Of a DNA stretch of 35,457 bases, positions 1-7,504 are shown in pieces. The DNA is from an uncultured Candidatus Saccharibacteria bacterium (GTDB taxonomy: Bacteria; Patescibacteriota; Saccharimonadia; Saccharimonadales; Saccharimonadaceae): assembly GCA_949070545.1 (NCBI GenBank), contig CARTQV010000002.1, positions 1 to 35,457 of the forward strand. Direction: 5' to 3'. The position numbers and the translations under genes were made by a program. Every line of letters begins with the position of its first letter. Position 1 is the stretch's first letter. Below the pieces are notes generated by a model. That model did no database searches. It saw nothing but the letters and a program-made list of their open reading frames with translations, and had not been told where the DNA came from.

Positions 1-54
1 GACTACGGCTTCTCCCTCCGCTGCCTAGCTAGTTAGTGTCTATAGTAGGAGGAG
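1..54 (+). pseudogene. FISUMP tip cassette C1 (3' end only)
   Basis: The window opens inside a cassette. The frame from base 1 reads D-Y-G-F-S-L-R-C-L-A-S and stops at 34-36. The conserved 43-bp 3' box occupies 12-54, begins CTCCCTCCGCTGCC and ends ATAGTAGGAGGAG. The box continues 18 bp past the stop, exactly as in the other cassettes of this window. The C-terminal G-F-S-x-R-C pattern is that of FISUMP domains (known family trait). The 5' part lies outside the window, so this could be a cassette or the end of a full-length expressed gene. Confidence 0.75.
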
Positions 55-65
55 GGGAATGGTGG

Positions 66-71
66 TATAAT
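66..71 (+). promoter_or_regulatory. Extended -10 for tRNA-Arg
   Basis: TATAAT preceded by a TGG extension, 8 nt before the mature 5' end of the tRNA. No convincing -35 is seen. Transcription would start within about 2 nt of the mature tRNA end. Confidence 0.7.
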
Positions 72-79
72 GAAGGTAG

Positions 80-155
80 GGCCTGGTAGCTCAATGGATA
101 GAGCAGCTCCGTCCTAAGGAGAAGGTTGTGCGTTCGACTCGCACCCGGGTCACCA
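80..155 (+). tRNA. tRNA-Arg (anticodon CCU)
   Basis: Cloverleaf read by eye: a 7-bp acceptor stem GGCCTGG/CCGGGTC with G-U pairs, D stem GCTC/GAGC, anticodon loop GTCCTAA (anticodon CCT, reads AGG), T stem GTGCG/CGCAC with loop TTCGACT, discriminator A and an encoded CCA. The first pair of the anticodon stem (G27-A43) is a mismatch. The gene lies 25 nt after the end of cassette C1. Confidence 0.95.
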
Positions 156-179
156 ATTTCACGCCATAATGGGCTATTT

Positions 180-232
180 CGCAAGTTCTTGCGTCGTTCG
201 CTGGTCTGAAAGACCCGCTTCACTTGCAAGAA
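180..232. repeat. Structured intergenic palindromes after tRNA-Arg
   Basis: This contains a perfect 14-bp palindrome CGCAAGTTCTTGCG at 180-193. It overlaps a larger stem, TTCTTGC (186-192) with GCAAGAA (226-232), whose loop holds GGTCT-gaa-AGACC (203-215). The two folds are mutually exclusive. There is no T-tract, so it is not a typical intrinsic terminator. It may be a 3' processing or attenuation structure between the tRNA and the next gene. Confidence 0.5.
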
Positions 233-282
233 TGCGGACTAGCTCCATTCTGACCTGAAATTTACAAGGAGCATGAATAATA

Positions 283-759
283 ATGAAGTTTGATGGGCAA
301 CGCGAAGGTGAAAAGGTTGAATTAGTGTTTCGGCGGCATATTTTGACGACCTGGCGGGGTTGGATATGGCTTTTGGTCTTAGGAGGAGGTGGGATTGTGC
401 CAATGTTGCTTTGGCCGGACAATCAACAATTATTTTTCGTTTGGTTGGGGTGCTTGGGCGTTGGGCTTTTGGGCCTGGGGTATGTCTATATGTTGTGGCA
501 TTTTTCATATTATTTATTGACGAATCAGCATATCCGCCAAGTACAGCAGCGAGGGCTGTTTCGGAAAAGCGTGGTGGATTTGGGGCTGGATAAAGTGCAA
601 AGTATTAGTTATGAGGTGCCGGGGATTTTTGGAGGGATGTTGGGGTATGGGACTTTGCTTCTCCAGACACAAGTAGGAAATATGAAAATCAGTATGGTGC
701 AAGGTCCAGAAAAGACGTATAATATATTACAAGATTTAACTGATAGGGCAGCGGAGTGA
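283..759 (+). CDS. Membrane protein with bacterial PH-like (bPH2/DUF304) domain
   Basis: The 158-residue protein has two adjacent hydrophobic segments at about residues 25-45 and 50-75. A soluble C-terminal part follows with the pattern S-Y-Y-L-L-T-N-Q-H-I-R-Q and later G-L-D-K-V-Q-S-I-S-Y, typical of YdbS/YdbT-like bPH2 domains. These are membrane proteins of unclear biochemical role in the envelope. The ATG at 283 is chosen because AAGGAG lies at 266-271. An ATG at 273 is out of frame. The gene overlaps the next by 4 nt (GTGA), so the 283-3213 block is likely one operon. Family call is by pattern only; no catalytic residues are expected. Confidence 0.75.
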   Translation: MKFDGQREGEKVELVFRRHILTTWRGWIWLLVLGGGGIVPMLLWPDNQQLFFVWLGCLGVGLLGLGYVYMLWHFSYYLLTNQHIRQVQQRGLFRKSVVDLGLDKVQSISYEVPGIFGGMLGYGTLLLQTQVGNMKISMVQGPEKTYNILQDLTDRAAE

Positions 760-1793
760 GTTTATTTAAAGAGAAACCGAAGACTGAGCGCGAGAAAGTT
801 GAGGAACGGCGCGAAGAGGTTTTGGCAAAGGGTCGGAAGTTCAAATATCCGATGCAATACGCCAAACATAAAGTTATCATTAATACGATTATTGTGGCGC
901 TCGTGGCATTGATTTTGATGGTGGTTGCGGGGTGGGCGATGCTTTATAAGTTTCAGGATACGGGGAATATGCTCTATCGTGTGACGCAGATTTTGCCGGT
1001 ACCGGTTGCGGAAGTGGCAGATGAAAAGGTGCGATATAGTGATTATTTGATGATTTATCGAAGTAATTTGGAGACGGCAGAGCGGCAAGGTGGGCAATTA
1101 GGGGAAGACGCGGATGCGGATTTAGTGAAGAATGGTTATAAGCGCGCGGCACTTGACCTTGCAATTGAATATACATATGCACTGAAGCTTGGGCGCGAGA
1201 TGGGGATTACTGTATCGGATGCGGAAGTGGATGAAGCGTTTGATGAGCACCGTAAGGTTGGCGGCGTGGAGCGGAGCGCGGAAAGTTTTATGAAAATTAT
1301 CAATGATAATTTCGGGATGAGTCGACGGGAATATCGAAGGATGTTGTATTTAACGTTGATGCGCGCGAAAGTTGCGGAAGCGGTGGATGCGAAGGCGCAG
1401 GATTTGACGGCGCAGGTAGAGAAAATGTTACAGGAGAATGGTGGAGACTTGATGGCGATTGCGGAGACTTTGGGAGTGGAAGTTGAATATCAGGAAACAG
1501 GGCAACTGGTGGATAATATGAACGTTGATGGAGGGCGTTCAAATCAGGCAATGTTGCTAGAGCCAGGACAAGTGAGCGAACGATTTTTGTCGAGTAATGG
1601 TGATGGATTCTATTACGTAAAATTAGTTGAAAAAAATGATTCGCAGGTGAATTATGTGTCGCTGAAGATTAATTTTACGGAATTTGATGTGAGGGTGGCG
1701 GAACTGTTTGATAAAGGTGAGGTGAAGGAATATATTGATCTTGAATTGAAGGAGGGGGAGAACGAAGGGGATGAAGGGGGCGAGGAATCTTAG
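756..1793 (+). CDS. SurA/PrsA-like membrane-anchored peptidyl-prolyl isomerase or chaperone
   Basis: 345 residues. A charged cytoplasmic N-terminus of about 40 residues is followed by one membrane segment (about 43-67) and then an extracytoplasmic helical region. That region has the SurA_N layout (E-Y-T-Y-A-L-K-L-G-R-E-M-G-I followed by S-D-A-E-V-D). A short degenerate parvulin-like stretch follows (L-E-P-G-Q-V-S ... D-G-F-Y-Y-V-K-L-V). The tail is acidic (E-G-E-N-E-G-D-E). Members of this family assist folding of exported proteins outside the membrane. The start is GTG at 756, overlapping the previous stop. The parvulin core is short, so chaperone activity without isomerase activity is plausible (inference). 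Confidence 0.7.
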   Translation: MSLFKEKPKTEREKVEERREEVLAKGRKFKYPMQYAKHKVIINTIIVALVALILMVVAGWAMLYKFQDTGNMLYRVTQILPVPVAEVADEKVRYSDYLMIYRSNLETAERQGGQLGEDADADLVKNGYKRAALDLAIEYTYALKLGREMGITVSDAEVDEAFDEHRKVGGVERSAESFMKIINDNFGMSRREYRRMLYLTLMRAKVAEAVDAKAQDLTAQVEKMLQENGGDLMAIAETLGVEVEYQETGQLVDNMNVDGGRSNQAMLLEPGQVSERFLSSNGDGFYYVKLVEKNDSQVNYVSLKINFTEFDVRVAELFDKGEVKEYIDLELKEGENEGDEGGEES

Positions 1794-3213
1794 GGGAATG
1801 AGACTACACTTTGAGTTGCTGAAACTGGGGGTGCGGAAGATTATTCTGCGGCAGAATACAGGTGTAGTGTTAAGGAAGTTTTGTGAGAAAATGGGGGTGG
1901 CGTATATTAAGTTTGCACAGATTTTGGCGATGCAGAATTTCGGGGATTTGTTTACGGAAGAAGATCGGGTAATGCTCGCGGGGATTTGCGACGATTGTAA
2001 TCCCGTGGATTTCAAGAAGATACAGAAGATTCTTAGTGCGGAATATGGCGAGGAGATTGAAGAAATTTTCGCAGAGATTGAGCCAAAACCGGTTGGAGCG
2101 GCGTCGATTTCGCAAGTGCACCGAGCGAAGCTGAAGACGGGAGAGATCGTGGCAGTGAAGGTGAAACGGTGTGATGTGACGCAAAAGTTGGAGAAAGATG
2201 TGGCGAAAATGCGGAAATTGGTACATCGCTATGGTTGGCTGGTAAAGTTCAGAAATTATGTGGGCGGAGATCGAGTGTTGGAGCTTTATCTTGACTGGAT
2301 TCGGGAGGAAACGGATTTTGCGCACGAGCAACAAAATATCAGAACTTATGATGAGTTCGCGAAGGTGACGAATGGAAAGGTGAGAGGGGCGCGGGAAATA
2401 CGGGTACCTAAGTTGTTTGAGGGGCTTTGCACGGAAAATGTGATTGTAATGGAGTTTATTGAGAGCCCGACTGTGAATAAAATGGAACTTTCGGACGGGA
2501 ATAAGAGGAGAATTGCGGAAGCTTTGAATAGTTATATTCGGTTGAGTTTTTGGGCATTGTTTCACGATGGAGAAGTTGTGTTTCATGGCGACCCACACGG
2601 TGGGAATGTTTATGTCGAGAAAGACGGTGCGGTGGGGTTCCTCGATATGGGGTTGTTGTTTGTTTTGAGCAAAGAGGACCAAGCTTTGATTAAACAGTTC
2701 TTCTTGGCGGCGTATGCGCGCAATGTGGAGAAATTGTATGAACTTTTGATTCCGTACGCACAGATTTCGGAGGCGGAGAGACGAGCATTTCGAAAAGATT
2801 TAGAGAAATATTGTCAAGAAATTGGTGAGAAGGAAATTACGTCGTATTTTATGGATATGATTGCGGTGTGTTTGAAATATCAGTTTTTACCACCGAATTT
2901 TTTGTTCTGCATGGCAAAAGCGTTTGTGTGTTTGAATGGGATTGCGGGATTTACGGGGAATGTGGTGCGAGCGCAAGAGCTACTAGGAGAACAAGTGGCG
3001 GAGTTCTTGGTGGAACGAAGTTTTGAAGACTGTCGGGTGATTGTGAAGCGGGGAATGACGCTGTTGCCGGAAGTGTTAGAACGGGGAGCTATGGGTAGTT
3101 TGGCGCAGGGAATTGCGCATGGAATGAAGCAGACGGAGGAGATGTGTCGAGAAGTGAGGCAGGCACTAGGGAATATTGAGGAGACGCTGGAGATTTTGCG
3201 GGTGGCAAGTTGA
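1771..3213 (+). CDS. ABC1/UbiB/AarF-family atypical kinase
   Basis: 480 residues with the hallmarks of the UbiB kinase-like family. The N-terminal K-x-G-Q-like motif reads Y-I-K-F-A-Q. The Ala-rich nucleotide loop P-V-G-A-A-S-I-S-Q-V-H is followed by A-V-K-V-K-R near residue 130. The catalytic loop H-G-D-P-H-G-G-N starts at residue 272 and the metal-binding G-F-L-D-M-G-L is near 292. In other bacteria UbiB supports quinone or isoprenoid-lipid metabolism. No quinone genes are visible here, so the substrate is unknown. Proposed start ATG 1771 overlaps the previous gene by 23 nt; ATG 1798 is an alternative. Residues 440-480 look helical and may associate with the membrane. Confidence 0.85.
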   Translation: MKGARNLRGMRLHFELLKLGVRKIILRQNTGVVLRKFCEKMGVAYIKFAQILAMQNFGDLFTEEDRVMLAGICDDCNPVDFKKIQKILSAEYGEEIEEIFAEIEPKPVGAASISQVHRAKLKTGEIVAVKVKRCDVTQKLEKDVAKMRKLVHRYGWLVKFRNYVGGDRVLELYLDWIREETDFAHEQQNIRTYDEFAKVTNGKVRGAREIRVPKLFEGLCTENVIVMEFIESPTVNKMELSDGNKRRIAEALNSYIRLSFWALFHDGEVVFHGDPHGGNVYVEKDGAVGFLDMGLLFVLSKEDQALIKQFFLAAYARNVEKLYELLIPYAQISEAERRAFRKDLEKYCQEIGEKEITSYFMDMIAVCLKYQFLPPNFLFCMAKAFVCLNGIAGFTGNVVRAQELLGEQVAEFLVERSFEDCRVIVKRGMTLLPEVLERGAMGSLAQGIAHGMKQTEEMCREVRQALGNIEETLEILRVAS

Positions 3214-3298
3214 TAGTTGTCTGAAAAAAGTTTTTATAGTAGAATAGAAAAAATAAGTAAGCTTAAACCTTTTGGTTGGCTATAAATTAGGAGGCAAA

Positions 3299-3940
3299 AT
3301 GGCAACAAAAACTACGTCGAAAAAATCGACGGCAAAGAAGCCGAGCACGGCGAAAACAACGAATAGTCGGAAGAAGACCACTGCGAAAGCTGATATGCCC
3401 ATCTTGCGACGCGCAAAGAGTGCTAGTTGGATGGCGATCTTTGAGTCGCTTGCGATTGGCGCTCTGGGGATTTTGTTGATTCTGAATCCGAATACGATGT
3501 TGAAGATTGTGTTCTATGTGGTGGGGATTTTCCTAATTATCAAGGGAGTTTATAAGATTCTGAACTATTTCGCTGTGCATGGGAAATATGATTTTTATAA
3601 TAATGATTTGCTTTATGGCGTAGTGGCGCTGATTTTTGGGGTGATTTGCGTGGTGCTTTGGGAGCAGCTAAAAGAGGTCATCGGAATCGTCGTTGGCGTA
3701 TGGATGATCTATGGGGCTCTGGTACGGATGAATACGGCGATCAAAATGCACGCTGCAGGAATCAAGGAATGGTTCTATGTATTGTTGCTCTCGATGGTGA
3801 TGATGGCGCTTGGGATTTATATGATTATTAGCATGAATCTGATTGTGTCGCTTGTGGGTTGGATTATGGTTGCGGCGGCAGTGATTGGAGTTTTGGATGA
3901 TATTATCTTTATTAGACATATTGATGCGGTGACGCAATAA
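3299..3940 (+). CDS. HdeD-like (DUF308) six-helix membrane protein with Lys/Thr-rich N-terminal tail
   Basis: 213 residues. The first 34 residues are a basic low-complexity tail built of K-K, T-T-S-K-K and S-T-A-K-K motifs, reminiscent of histone H1 tails. They are followed by about six hydrophobic segments with the DUF308 pattern (G-A-L-G-I-L-L-I-L-N-P ... V-G-I-F-L-I-I-K-G). HdeD-like proteins are inner-membrane proteins linked to stress in enterobacteria; the role here is unknown. The start is ATG 3299 because AGGAGG sits at 3289-3294; an in-frame TTG at 3272 has no ribosome site. A terminator follows at 3952. Confidence 0.8.
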   Translation: MATKTTSKKSTAKKPSTAKTTNSRKKTTAKADMPILRRAKSASWMAIFESLAIGALGILLILNPNTMLKIVFYVVGIFLIIKGVYKILNYFAVHGKYDFYNNDLLYGVVALIFGVICVVLWEQLKEVIGIVVGVWMIYGALVRMNTAIKMHAAGIKEWFYVLLLSMVMMALGIYMIISMNLIVSLVGWIMVAAAVIGVLDDIIFIRHIDAVTQ

Positions 3941-3951
3941 TTGTAAGGAGA

Positions 3952-3986
3952 AGAGGGTCCTTGCCTGCGGGCGGGGGCTCTTTTTT
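3952..3986 (+). terminator. Intrinsic terminator after HdeD-like gene
   Basis: Nested stem AGAG..CC..GCC-tgcg-GGC..GG..CTCT followed by TTTTTT. It lies between the HdeD-like stop and the tRNA-Thr promoter. Confidence 0.75.
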
Positions 3987-4003
3987 CTGAGAAGGGAGTG
4001 TGG

Positions 4004-4009
4004 TATAAT
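4004..4009 (+). promoter_or_regulatory. Extended -10 for tRNA-Thr
   Basis: TGTGGTATAAT with the -10 ending 8 nt before the mature tRNA 5' end. No -35 is visible. Confidence 0.7.
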
Positions 4010-4017
4010 AGGGGTGT

Positions 4018-4093
4018 GCCGTTGTAGCTCAGTTGGTAGAGCAGCTCATTCGTAACGAGCAGGTCGCTGGTTCGACCCCAGTCAACGGCTCCA
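4018..4093 (+). tRNA. tRNA-Thr (anticodon CGU)
   Basis: Acceptor GCCGTTG/CAACGGC, D stem GCTC/GAGC, anticodon loop TTCGTAA (CGT, reads ACG), T stem GCTGG/CCAGT with loop TTCGACC, discriminator T and an encoded CCA. The last pair of the anticodon stem (A31-C39) is a mismatch. Confidence 0.95.
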
Positions 4094-4106
4094 TACTAAG
4101 GTATGG

Positions 4107-4112
4107 TATAAT
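4107..4112 (+). promoter_or_regulatory. -10 for tRNA-Gly
   Basis: TATGGTATAAT between the two tRNAs, with the -10 ending 11 nt before tRNA-Gly. tRNA-Gly therefore has its own promoter rather than being processed from the Thr transcript. Confidence 0.65.
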
Positions 4113-4123
4113 ATATAGTATAT

Positions 4124-4198
4124 GCGGGTGTCGTATAACGGCTATTATGTATCCTTCCCAAGGATGAGACGAGAGTTCGACTCTCTCCACCCGCACCA
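4124..4198 (+). tRNA. tRNA-Gly (anticodon CCC)
   Basis: Acceptor GCGGGTG/CACCCGC, anticodon stem ATCC/GGAT with loop TTCCCAA (CCC, reads GGG), T loop TTCGACT, discriminator A and an encoded CCA. A terminator follows directly. Confidence 0.93.
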
Positions 4199-4224
4199 AG
4201 CTCACTTTCTTGGTGAGATTTTTT
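4196..4224 (+). terminator. Terminator of tRNA-Gly
   Basis: CTCAC (4201-4205) pairs with GTGAG (4213-4217), followed by ATTTTTTG. An alternative stem pairs the tRNA tail CACCAAG with CTTGGTG. Confidence 0.75.
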
Positions 4225-4278
4225 GTTTATTACTTTTTTCTGTCTTCTTTTGCTCTTCTGTCTAGCCAACCATGCCTT

Positions 4279-4540
4279 CTCCTCCTACTATAGACACTAA
4301 CTAGCTAGGCAGCGGAGGGAGTAGCCAGTTAGATAAGCCCCACTATCCCAACTAATGAATTGTGATGGCGAGACAGCACTATTAAAGTAAAAATAATGCA
4401 CTGCAGCTCCATGGCTATTCTCTACTATAGAAAGAGCCCAATAATAGCCAGCTTGTCCTAGGTTACTAAATGGTTTTATGAACACATAACCTTCAGGACC
4501 ACGATATTGATATTCGTTAACATACCCGCTGCGCACAAAG
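4279..4540 (-). pseudogene. Silent FISUMP tip cassette C2
   Basis: The 5' box CTTTGTGCGCAGCGG is at 4540-4526 and the 43-bp 3' box at 4321-4279. The frame from the 5' box reads F-V-R-S-G-Y-V ... G-Q-A-G-Y-Y-W-A-L ... F-Y-F-N-S-A-V ... T-G-Y-S-L-R-C-L-A-S-stop. G-Y-Y-W and the terminal R-C are hallmark FISUMP positions. An ATG lies 20 nt upstream by chance (4560), but there is no Shine-Dalgarno sequence and no promoter at the right spacing. Only the last 75 or so residues of the domain are present, so the unit cannot be a functional gene alone. It sits between tRNA-Gly and a 17-bp perfect hairpin (4577-4613). Confidence 0.85.
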
Positions 4541-4576
4541 TCTAGTTGTTTAGAAAGCATAATTTATGGATAAGAA

Positions 4577-4613
4577 TACTTCCAACTTGTGTTTTGAACA
4601 CAAGTTGGAAGTA
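4577..4613. repeat. 17-bp perfect hairpin beside cassette C2
   Basis: TACTTCCAACTTGTGTT (4577-4593), loop TTG, exact complement 4597-4613. No T-tract follows on either strand, so it is unlike the terminators here. It lies between the 5' end of cassette C2 and the stop of the Ntn hydrolase. Confidence 0.85.
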
Positions 4614-4650
4614 GGATAACTGGGGGCGCTGTGAATTACAAGGCTTTGTA

Positions 4651-5664
4651 TTAGTTTAGATAATTAATTTGTTCAGTCTCGATGATTGGGGTGTGCGTTA
4701 GGGTTGAATCGTCTAAATTGGCTTTTTCTAGAGAGAGGGCAGAGATTTGGTGGTTGTTGTAGGTTGTGTAATAGAAAATGCCCTGTTCGAGATTATAGCA
4801 AGAACTATAGAGCGTATGTTCGTATTTGTTATCACCGAGGTCGCAGCAACCGTTTTGTTGGTCGACGGAGTGGAGAATGTGGAAGAATTGGCTAACACTG
4901 GAGAGCTCGTCGTCGGCAGAGACGGAGTTGAGTTTTGTGAAGGCGGCTTTTGCGAAGCGAGACTCAGAAGAAAGATCGCCGGGAAGGCCAATAGCGCCCA
5001 TACCTCGACTATAAGTCGGGAAATTATAGGACGGGGCGAGGTTGTTCTCTGGGGCTTTGGCAGAGAGGTGTTGGTAGTTGCTAAGTTGGAGAAGCTGCTT
5101 ATCGAAGGGTGGGTTGTTGGTTAAGACGCCGACTGGGTTGTCATAGATTTTGAGGCCGTCAGCAACAGATTCAACGACGATGCAGGCACCGGTCGTGTCG
5201 GTGATCTCCCAGTGGAGCTCGGAAGCGGGAAGCTGGTCGCTGAAGTTTAGGTTGCGGAAGTTCATTTTTCCGAGGAGAGTTTTGGTTTCCTCGACGGTTG
5301 AACATTGGCTGAGGATCCAGGGAAGGAACTCAAATTGAGCGATGTTATCCTTGCCATCGACATGATTGTTGTAGACGGCGTTGCCGACGAAGTTGAGACC
5401 GGCGATGCCGAGGCCCTTTTCGTTGATTGCATCATAGAGTAGAGGGTAATCTTTTGGTTCACCACTTGCGACGTTAGCAGAGGGATTTTCGGCGACATAA
5501 GCGATACCAGTGATGGCGAAGTGGCTTTTCAGGACGCCTGCTTCGCGAAAGTGGAAAGGGAAATTGCGGGGGATAATGACAGATTCTTCGCCATAAGAAA
5601 TTTCATAGTCGAGATTGCGCCCAAAATAATGGTTTTTGGTTTGGTAAGTAGCAGCTGTACACAT
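4651..5664 (-). CDS. Choloylglycine hydrolase family Ntn hydrolase (bile salt hydrolase / penicillin V acylase type)
   Basis: 337 residues, the usual length for the family. The catalytic Cys2 becomes N-terminal after Met removal. R16 and D19 lie in G-R-N-L-D-Y, N81 in N-E-K-G-L, N183/N184 in L-T-N-N-P-P-F, and R236 in S-E-S-R-F. These correspond to the conserved Cys/Arg/Asp/Asn/Asn/Arg set of bile salt hydrolases. The family hydrolyses amide bonds of conjugated bile acids, penicillin V or acyl-homoserine lactones; the substrate cannot be told from this sequence. There is no signal peptide, so it is probably cytoplasmic. AAGGAC lies just upstream of the ATG. The gene is in the same direction as the HD-fusion gene 55 nt upstream and may be co-transcribed. 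Confidence 0.88.
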   Translation of the reverse strand: MCTAATYQTKNHYFGRNLDYEISYGEESVIIPRNFPFHFREAGVLKSHFAITGIAYVAENPSANVASGEPKDYPLLYDAINEKGLGIAGLNFVGNAVYNNHVDGKDNIAQFEFLPWILSQCSTVEETKTLLGKMNFRNLNFSDQLPASELHWEITDTTGACIVVESVADGLKIYDNPVGVLTNNPPFDKQLLQLSNYQHLSAKAPENNLAPSYNFPTYSRGMGAIGLPGDLSSESRFAKAAFTKLNSVSADDELSSVSQFFHILHSVDQQNGCCDLGDNKYEHTLYSSCYNLEQGIFYYTTYNNHQISALSLEKANLDDSTLTHTPIIETEQINYLN

Positions 5665-5719
5665 TTTTGTCCTTTTTGTTTTTAAGATTGTTATTTGGTT
5701 TTATTTTAGCATAAAAAGT

Positions 5720-7402
5720 TTATTCAGTATATGGAGTGAATTCAAAATCGAAGCCGACGTATTTTGGGATTTTGGTGTTGAGATATTTTTCGACGGCACG
5801 ACGGACGGTCAGGGAAAGTTCGGTGACACGCTGGTCGGAGGAATCGTCGGTGCTTTGAACGAGAGGAACAGTATAACGAATTTTAACATTGGCTGGGGTG
5901 CAATAACGGTCCTTTTTCTGGGTGTTGCCAGAATAGACGCTGGTGGCGCGTTGGTAGTTACGGAAGGCTTCGCTGAGGGTTTTGTCGCCACAACTCAAAA
6001 TCCAGTCGATGATTTCGCGTTCGGTCATGGTATAAAAATCGTCGGGTGTGAGATAACCTTTGATGTCCATAGAACGGAGAATATCAGCGAGGAAGTGATC
6101 GGAAGCACGGGCCTCGGGACTGTGATATTCGGCGAAAAGTGGGAGAGATTTTTTCATGAAATCTTTGCAGACGTCGAGGTCGCGGAAGCCGAGTTCGTCG
6201 ATGCCGTGTTCGTTTTTCAGGACGACGATGTTGTCAGAAAATCTCTTCACGTCGTCTAGCGACCAAGTGTTGAAAAGGAAATAGCCGTTCGAGAGGGTAT
6301 ATTCGAGACGGTCGGCTGCGAGTCCCGGTAGCTCATTATCGGCCAACGGAAAGAGGTGATAATCGGAAACTTCGCCGGCCAGGATGCCGTCTTTTTTAAG
6401 TTGGCGGCAGATAGTGCGAGAGTTGCGGATGATCTCGCTGGTGCGATCTTCGGTTGATTCTTGACTCTCCCCATCACCGTTCATGATGTCGATGGTATGT
6501 TTAAAAGCGGGTGAGGCGATATCGTGAAAGAGGGCCGCAAGGGTTTGCTTTTTATCATGAGTAAAACGCCAGACGATGAGGGCGGTGCCGATACTATGAG
6601 TGAAAACAGAGTGGAAACAGTCGAAACCGCGGAGTCCACTGTAGCCGAATCCGCAAGCCATGTCGACGTTCGCGAGGCGTTGGATTTCAGGAGCGGCGAG
6701 ATATTTTAGGAGCCAAGCTGGGAAGTCAGGAGAGAGGGTTTGGAGATATTCGCGTGCAGCGGGAGTGAGATTTTTCAGACAACGTTTTTTGCAGGTTAAG
6801 ATGTTGATGGTTTTTTCGGAAGTATGGGAGAAAAACCCAGAACGAGAGGTCGTGGCGGTCGCGGGAGTGGCGGCCTCGTTTGCGAGTTCGGCGGCGATAT
6901 CATCTTCGTCGGTTTTCACTTCGATGGAAAACTTGAAGTCAGCTTCATCTTCGGCGGGCGTTTCGGGGACATTAGGGACAGGGAGGGTAGCCTTTTTCCC
7001 AGTTGGGCGATCGTAGATTTTCACCCAGCCCTGCTCGAGCCAAAAACCGATTTCGTGAGAACAGGCTTGTTCGGCGGAAGGCTCTTGGAGAAGGTTGATT
7101 TCGATCTTTTTCCCGCGGTTCAAGTTTGCGATGACAGCATAACTGAGGTTGGCGAAGGCGCTGGGACCAATATAACCGCCGACGCCATTGTTGTCTTCGT
7201 TCATAAGAAAGAAGACATCGGCACGATCAATGTTTTGGTAGAAGGAACTGTAGATGTCCGTTAGGTTGGCAGCGTAGTCGCCTTCGGTCGAGACTACGCT
7301 CGGATAGTCGATGACTTCGTAGCCGCGACCCTCGAAATATCCGCGCCAATAGGCGGCGCGTTCCTGAAGTTTGGAACTTCCAGCAATAATTAGTTTTTTC
7401 AT
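5720..7402 (-). CDS. Nucleoside deoxyribosyltransferase-like domain fused to a dNTPase-like HD hydrolase
   Basis: 560 residues. Residues 1-110 resemble nucleoside 2-deoxyribosyltransferase/SLOG-type Rossmann domains (I-I-A-G-S-S at 5-10; I-D-R-A-D-V-F-F-L near 58-66; G-G-Y-I-G-P-S-A-F-A-N-L-S-Y-A at 75-89). The position where these enzymes usually carry a catalytic Glu appears to be Asn85. Residues 140-195 are an acidic, Ala/Thr-rich linker. From about 210 comes an HD domain of the COG1078/SAMHD1-like type: H-S-V-F-T-H-S-I-G-T (H264, H269), L-F-H-D-I-A-S-P-A-F-K-H (H293-D294) and A-D-R-L-E-Y-T-L near 363-370, matching D-x-D-R-L-D-Y. Likely role: hydrolysis of nucleotides, with the N-domain as ligand sensor or second enzyme (inference). 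Confidence 0.8.
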   Translation of the reverse strand: MKKLIIAGSSKLQERAAYWRGYFEGRGYEVIDYPSVVSTEGDYAANLTDIYSSFYQNIDRADVFFLMNEDNNGVGGYIGPSAFANLSYAVIANLNRGKKIEINLLQEPSAEQACSHEIGFWLEQGWVKIYDRPTGKKATLPVPNVPETPAEDEADFKFSIEVKTDEDDIAAELANEAATPATATTSRSGFFSHTSEKTINILTCKKRCLKNLTPAAREYLQTLSPDFPAWLLKYLAAPEIQRLANVDMACGFGYSGLRGFDCFHSVFTHSIGTALIVWRFTHDKKQTLAALFHDIASPAFKHTIDIMNGDGESQESTEDRTSEIIRNSRTICRQLKKDGILAGEVSDYHLFPLADNELPGLAADRLEYTLSNGYFLFNTWSLDDVKRFSDNIVVLKNEHGIDELGFRDLDVCKDFMKKSLPLFAEYHSPEARASDHFLADILRSMDIKGYLTPDDFYTMTEREIIDWILSCGDKTLSEAFRNYQRATSVYSGNTQKKDRYCTPANVKIRYTVPLVQSTDDSSDQRVTELSLTVRRAVEKYLNTKIPKYVGFDFEFTPYTE

Positions 7403-7423
7403 GTTAACTCCCGATAACTCTTT

Positions 7424-7446
7424 GCCCTATCTTATAACAGATAGGG
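7424..7446. promoter_or_regulatory. Inverted repeat in divergent promoter region (possible operator or hairpin)
   Basis: CCCTATC - ttataaca - GATAGGG lies upstream of the minus-strand HD-fusion gene and about 60 bp before the plus-strand gene at 7505. It overlaps a plausible minus-strand -10 (TTATAAG). It could be an operator or a short terminator-like hairpin (GTTTTGT follows on the + strand). Confidence 0.45.
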
Positions 7447-7489
7447 AGTTTTGTCTATATCTGTTATTGATATTTGGTGTGGTTTTTAT

Positions 7490-7495
7490 TATAAT
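7490..7495 (+). promoter_or_regulatory. -10 of leaderless gene at 7505
   Basis: TATAAT, 9 nt before the ATG. A TTGATA about 17 bp upstream could be its -35. The expected transcript start is within 1-3 nt of the ATG. Confidence 0.65.
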
Positions 7496-7504
7496 TTAAG
7501 AGAG

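Noticed and set aside
6824..7264. Plus-strand 146-residue reading frame
   Set aside because: Shadow of the minus-strand HD-fusion gene, made open by strong GC skew; no start signals.
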